From NCBI RefSeq assembly GCF_014653435.1, contig NZ_BNAO01000001.1:841739-905738 (forward strand): a stretch of 64,000 bases of DNA. Direction: 5' to 3'. The notes beneath the pieces were generated by a model. That model did not search any database, was not told the origin of the DNA, and was given only the letters and a program-made list of their open reading frames with translations. Of this stretch, positions 61,393 through 64,000 are shown piece after piece. The stretch's first letter is position 1. Every line of letters begins with the position of its first letter. This DNA comes from Alishewanella longhuensis. GTDB taxonomy: Bacteria; Pseudomonadota; Gammaproteobacteria; Enterobacterales; Alteromonadaceae. The translations under genes and the position numbers were made by a program.

Positions 61393-62451
61393 TCAGCTTT
61401 GAAACACCGGCTCCAGCAATTTGAAGGTACCGTTATCCGCATCCATTTCAACCTTGGCGCCTACCGGTACAATAAATTGTTTCGGGATATGGCCAATCAT
61501 AGCGCCACGATAGGCCGGTATGCCCAGCGGTTTAATAAAGTCAGCGAAAATTTCATCCAGGGTTAAACTGCCCCAACCATTACCCGGACTACAGCGGTTA
61601 CAGTCACCAAAAATAAAGCCTTTAATTTTATCCAGGGCTCCCATTAGCTGAAGGGTGCTCATCATGCGGTCAATACGATAAGGTTGTTCTTCAATATCCT
61701 CTAAAAACAGAATTTTATCCTGAAAGTCGGGTAGGTAAGGCGTGCCAGCCAAGGCAGTAAGCACGGTAAGATTGCCGCCAATCAGTTGCCCCTGCGCTTT
61801 ACCCGAAGTGATCACCCGGGTGCGATTTTCCCGCACCACCAGTTCACCTTTCGGATCTTGTTCATTTTGATAGGTGAGTAATTCGCGCTGAAAGAATACT
61901 CGCTCAAATTGGTCGACATTAAAGGCATTCCAGCTGCCGATGCCGTTAGGACCATGAAAGCTCACCAAGCCCGCTTTGGCAAGGAGGGCGTTATGCAGGG
62001 CGGTAATATCGGAGTAACCTAGTAAGGGTTTTGGGTTACGGCGGATCATGGCGTAATCAAGCAGCGGCAAAATACGGGCTGCACCAGAGCCACCGCGGGC
62101 GCAGATAATGGCTTTTACTTCGCTGTCGGCAAACATCGCATTTAAATCCGCGGCCCGATCTTCATCCCGACCAGCTAAATGCCCGCGACGCTCATTATAA
62201 AAACGGCCGCTTTTTACCTTAAACCCCATTGCCTGCAGTACTTCTTTGGCAATGACCAAATCTTCCAAATCTGCGACTGCAGCTGAGGAGGCGATTAAGC
62301 CTACGGTATCCCCTTTATTTAAAGCTTTGGGCAAAATCCGGCTAGGTGTGGCATTGGCTGAAGTGGCTGCGGCGGCACTAATGCTGCAACCAGCTAATGG
62401 CAGCATGCTAAGTGCCAGGGCACTGTGTTTAATAAATTGGCGTTTGTTCAC
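61393..62451 (-). CDS. Exported LD-carboxypeptidase-like S66 peptidase (lipoprotein)
   Basis: S66 serine peptidase family, which trims the terminal D-Ala from murein tetrapeptides. Nucleophile Ser in LGYSDITALH near residue 123, Glu in FLEDIEEQPYRIDR near 218-231, His in IGHIPKQF near 316. Unlike cytoplasmic LdcA it begins NKRQFIKHSALALSMLPLAGC: a Tat-like KR-x-F motif and lipobox LAGC. GTG 62451 chosen because AAGGAG lies 6 bases upstream; the longer frame adds 21 unlikely residues. 352 residues. Confidence 0.88.
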   Translation of the reverse strand: MNKRQFIKHSALALSMLPLAGCSISAAAATSANATPSRILPKALNKGDTVGLIASSAAVADLEDLVIAKEVLQAMGFKVKSGRFYNERRGHLAGRDEDRAADLNAMFADSEVKAIICARGGSGAARILPLLDYAMIRRNPKPLLGYSDITALHNALLAKAGLVSFHGPNGIGSWNAFNVDQFERVFFQRELLTYQNEQDPKGELVVRENRTRVITSGKAQGQLIGGNLTVLTALAGTPYLPDFQDKILFLEDIEEQPYRIDRMMSTLQLMGALDKIKGFIFGDCNRCSPGNGWGSLTLDEIFADFIKPLGIPAYRGAMIGHIPKQFIVPVGAKVEMDADNGTFKLLEPVFQS

Positions 62452-62598
62452 GAGCGACTCCTTTGACTTAACAGCCATCAGTAGACAGTAATAATTTATT
62501 CCTATTGATACCATGGTTTTGGAATAATTGCAGTAGTTGTGCGTTAAAAATCAACACACCTTAAGCAGTGGTTGTGACTGGCGGATATAAACAAGATA

Positions 62599-62627
62599 AG
62601 AAAAAGCCGCAGTACAGGCTGCGGCTT
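62599..62627 (-). terminator. Terminator after srmB
   Basis: On the minus strand AAGCCGCAG-CCTGTA-CTGCGGCTT then TTTCTT: 9-base GC-rich stem and T-tract, 26 bases after the srmB stop. Confidence 0.88.
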
Positions 62628-62652
62628 AGCGGGAATGAGATACAGAAAAAAC

Positions 62653-63873
62653 TTATTTCTTGGCTTTTTTCGCCAATTTTTTTGCTGCTAACTTACCTGG
62701 CTTTTTCACTTTTTTAGTGACTTTCGCTTCTTTATTTTTTGGGCGTAAACCTTCAATCACCCGGCGTTTTAGCGGCTGCTCGGTATAGCGCTCAATTTTG
62801 CCTACTACGGCCATATCGTGGGCTTCTACCAAAGAGATTGCCGTGCCTTTTTTACCAGCGCGGCCAGTGCGGCCAATCCGGTGCACATACACATCTGCCG
62901 TGCGCGGTAAGTCATAGTTAATAACATGGCTGATATCGTCGATATCTAAACCACGGGCAGCGACATCGGTAGCCACCAAAATGCGCACCTGATTATTAGT
63001 AAAACGGGCTAAGGCCAACAAACGTTTATCTTGCGGCATCTCGCCTTGCAGCCAGCAACTGCGAATACCGGCTGTTTCTAACTGGCCGGTAAGGGTGGCT
63101 AAACGCTCGCGGGTTTTGACAAAGACGATAGCTTTGGTGACATCAGGTTGTTTTAATAAGTGAATAAGCAGTGCCAGCTTATGGTTAGCATCATCAGCTA
63201 AATGGCACCATTGTAAAATTTTGGCCTTTTCTTTGCGCGAAGGCTGCGCTTCTACCCGCTCTGGCTCTTTTAACACATTGCTGGCGAAACGTTCTAATGA
63301 AGCGCCCTCTAAGGTGGCCGAAAGTAACAACGTCTGGCGACGACGCTTGGCTTCCAACACAATGCGGTTCATCTCACCAACAAAGCCCATATCTAACATG
63401 CGATCGGCTTCATCCAGGATTAGCATTTCTACTTCATCGGCTTGAAAACTTTCTTCGTCCAGATACTCAATTAACCGGCCCGGTGTTGCCACCAGAATAT
63501 CGTTGTTTTTTTCCAGTGTATCTTTATGGCTACCATAGTTAATACCGCCGGTAATTAGGCCGACATTTAAGGTGGTAAACTGGCTAAATTGTTTGAACTC
63601 GTCATACACCTGATAAGCCAATTCACGGGTAGGGGTCATTATCAACACCCGGGCGAAGCCTGGATCGCGGCGCGGGAAGTCCAGCAAATACTGAATAGCA
63701 GGTAGCACAAACGCCAGTGTTTTACCGGTGCCGGTTGGCGCACTGGCCAGCAAATCACGACCTTCCAGGGCTATGGGGATCGCCAATTGTTGGATCTGGG
63801 TTGGCTGATCAAAACCCGCCACTTCCAGTGCCCGGTTTAGGGCGTCATCCAGTTGAAACTCGGTAAAAGACAT
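62653..63873 (-). CDS. srmB: DEAD-box RNA helicase SrmB
   Basis: RNA helicase for early 50S assembly. Q motif near residue 22 (TQIQQLAIP), motif I SAPTGTGKT at 44-52, Ia TPTRELA near 80, DEAD in ILDEADRMLDMGF near 152-164, SAT near 183, HRIGRTGRAG near 331-340. Ends in a Lys/Ala-rich basic tail for RNA binding. 406 residues, shorter tail than E. coli. Divergent from trmN, as srmB and yfiC are in E. coli. Confidence 0.95.
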   Translation of the reverse strand: MSFTEFQLDDALNRALEVAGFDQPTQIQQLAIPIALEGRDLLASAPTGTGKTLAFVLPAIQYLLDFPRRDPGFARVLIMTPTRELAYQVYDEFKQFSQFTTLNVGLITGGINYGSHKDTLEKNNDILVATPGRLIEYLDEESFQADEVEMLILDEADRMLDMGFVGEMNRIVLEAKRRRQTLLLSATLEGASLERFASNVLKEPERVEAQPSRKEKAKILQWCHLADDANHKLALLIHLLKQPDVTKAIVFVKTRERLATLTGQLETAGIRSCWLQGEMPQDKRLLALARFTNNQVRILVATDVAARGLDIDDISHVINYDLPRTADVYVHRIGRTGRAGKKGTAISLVEAHDMAVVGKIERYTEQPLKRRVIEGLRPKNKEAKVTKKVKKPGKLAAKKLAKKAKK

Positions 63874-63947
63874 GGGTGTTACCTCAAGTTAAACGTTTAC
63901 CTTATGACATACAGCGCTACTGCGGTTAAACTGGCAGCGGAGGGCTT

Positions 63948-64000
63948 ATGTCAGCAGGTTTTCAATGTAAACAATTCTATATTGCGCATCAGCATTGCGC
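63948..64000 (+). CDS. trmN: tRNA1(Val) adenine-N6 methyltransferase, start only
   Basis: Only the first 17 codons and part of the 18th are in the window. GFQCKQFYIAHQHCA aligns with the E. coli YfiC/TrmN start (GFTFKQFFVAHDRCA from memory). It would methylate A37 of tRNA1-Val. GGAGG lies 5 to 6 bases before ATG 63948. Divergence from srmB supports the call. Confidence 0.85.
   Translation, partial: MSAGFQCKQFYIAHQHC

Noticed and set aside
63904-63947. ATG at 63904 as the start of trmN
   Set aside because: It is out of frame with the trmN-like peptide; ATG 63948 with GGAGG fits.

Overview
The window is a compact stretch of gammaproteobacterial chromosome at medium GC (close to half by eye). 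Gene content, protein similarity and gene order fit the Alteromonadales/Chromatiaceae lineage that includes Rheinheimera, Alishewanella and Arsukibacterium. This placement is inferred from remembered family sequences; no search was run. Nearly all of the DNA is housekeeping genes. I see no prophage, insertion sequence, integron, CRISPR array, rRNA or tRNA. The only mobile-type module is a small VapBC toxin-antitoxin pair. No stretch over 300 bases lacks a gene.

Layout. 1-4731: arginine biosynthesis argC(partial)-argB-argF-argG-argH, closed by a bidirectional terminator. 4752-16375: the conserved mrcA / pilMNOPQ-aroK-aroB-damX-dam block (cell wall, type IV pilus secretin, shikimate pathway, division, adenine methylation). 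16401-17655: small membrane proteins and a TorF-type outer-membrane protein on the minus strand. 17884-20269: rpe, trpS, pabA. 20532-24377: argD/aruC, astA, astD for arginine catabolism, with a terminator. 24508-27193: a DUF3802 protein, OsmC-like yhfA, speD, and prkB facing them. 27328-31710: MAPEG protein, a lipoprotein nuclease, purD and an exported methyltransferase. 31892-38800: trmJ, cysE and the complete iscRSUA-hscBA-fdx iron-sulfur operon behind two tandem IscR-like sites. 38872-51278: ndk, rlmN, pilW (with LysM domains), rodZ, ispG, hisS, yfgM, bamB, der and an Orn/Lys/Arg decarboxylase. 51399-55223: accessory genes (ChaC, an unknown exported protein, a diguanylate cyclase, a DsbA-family protein). 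55425-60030: xseA divergent from guaB-guaA. 60107-64000: vapBC, a GNAT acetyltransferase, an exported LD-carboxypeptidase-like lipoprotein, srmB and the start of trmN.

How the genes work together. The window holds both the synthesis arm (argCBFGH) and part of the degradation arm (AST pathway) of arginine metabolism, plus two polyamine-related decarboxylases (SpeD and the Orn/Lys/Arg enzyme). Cysteine synthesis (cysE) sits just upstream of the ISC operon, whose desulfurase consumes cysteine. Its products can serve Fe-S enzymes encoded nearby (IspG, RlmN). Pilus assembly is split between pilMNOPQ and the distant pilW, whose protein carries two extra peptidoglycan-binding LysM modules.

Nothing here looks like a clearly new multi-gene system. 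The points most worth a second look are the PilW-LysM fusion, the unrecognised exported protein at 52247-53380, the exported methyltransferase, the Tat-like lipoprotein LD-carboxypeptidase, and several small inverted-repeat or RNA-structure candidates. Several start codons were moved from the longest open frame to a better supported ATG, GTG or TTG, and each entry says why.
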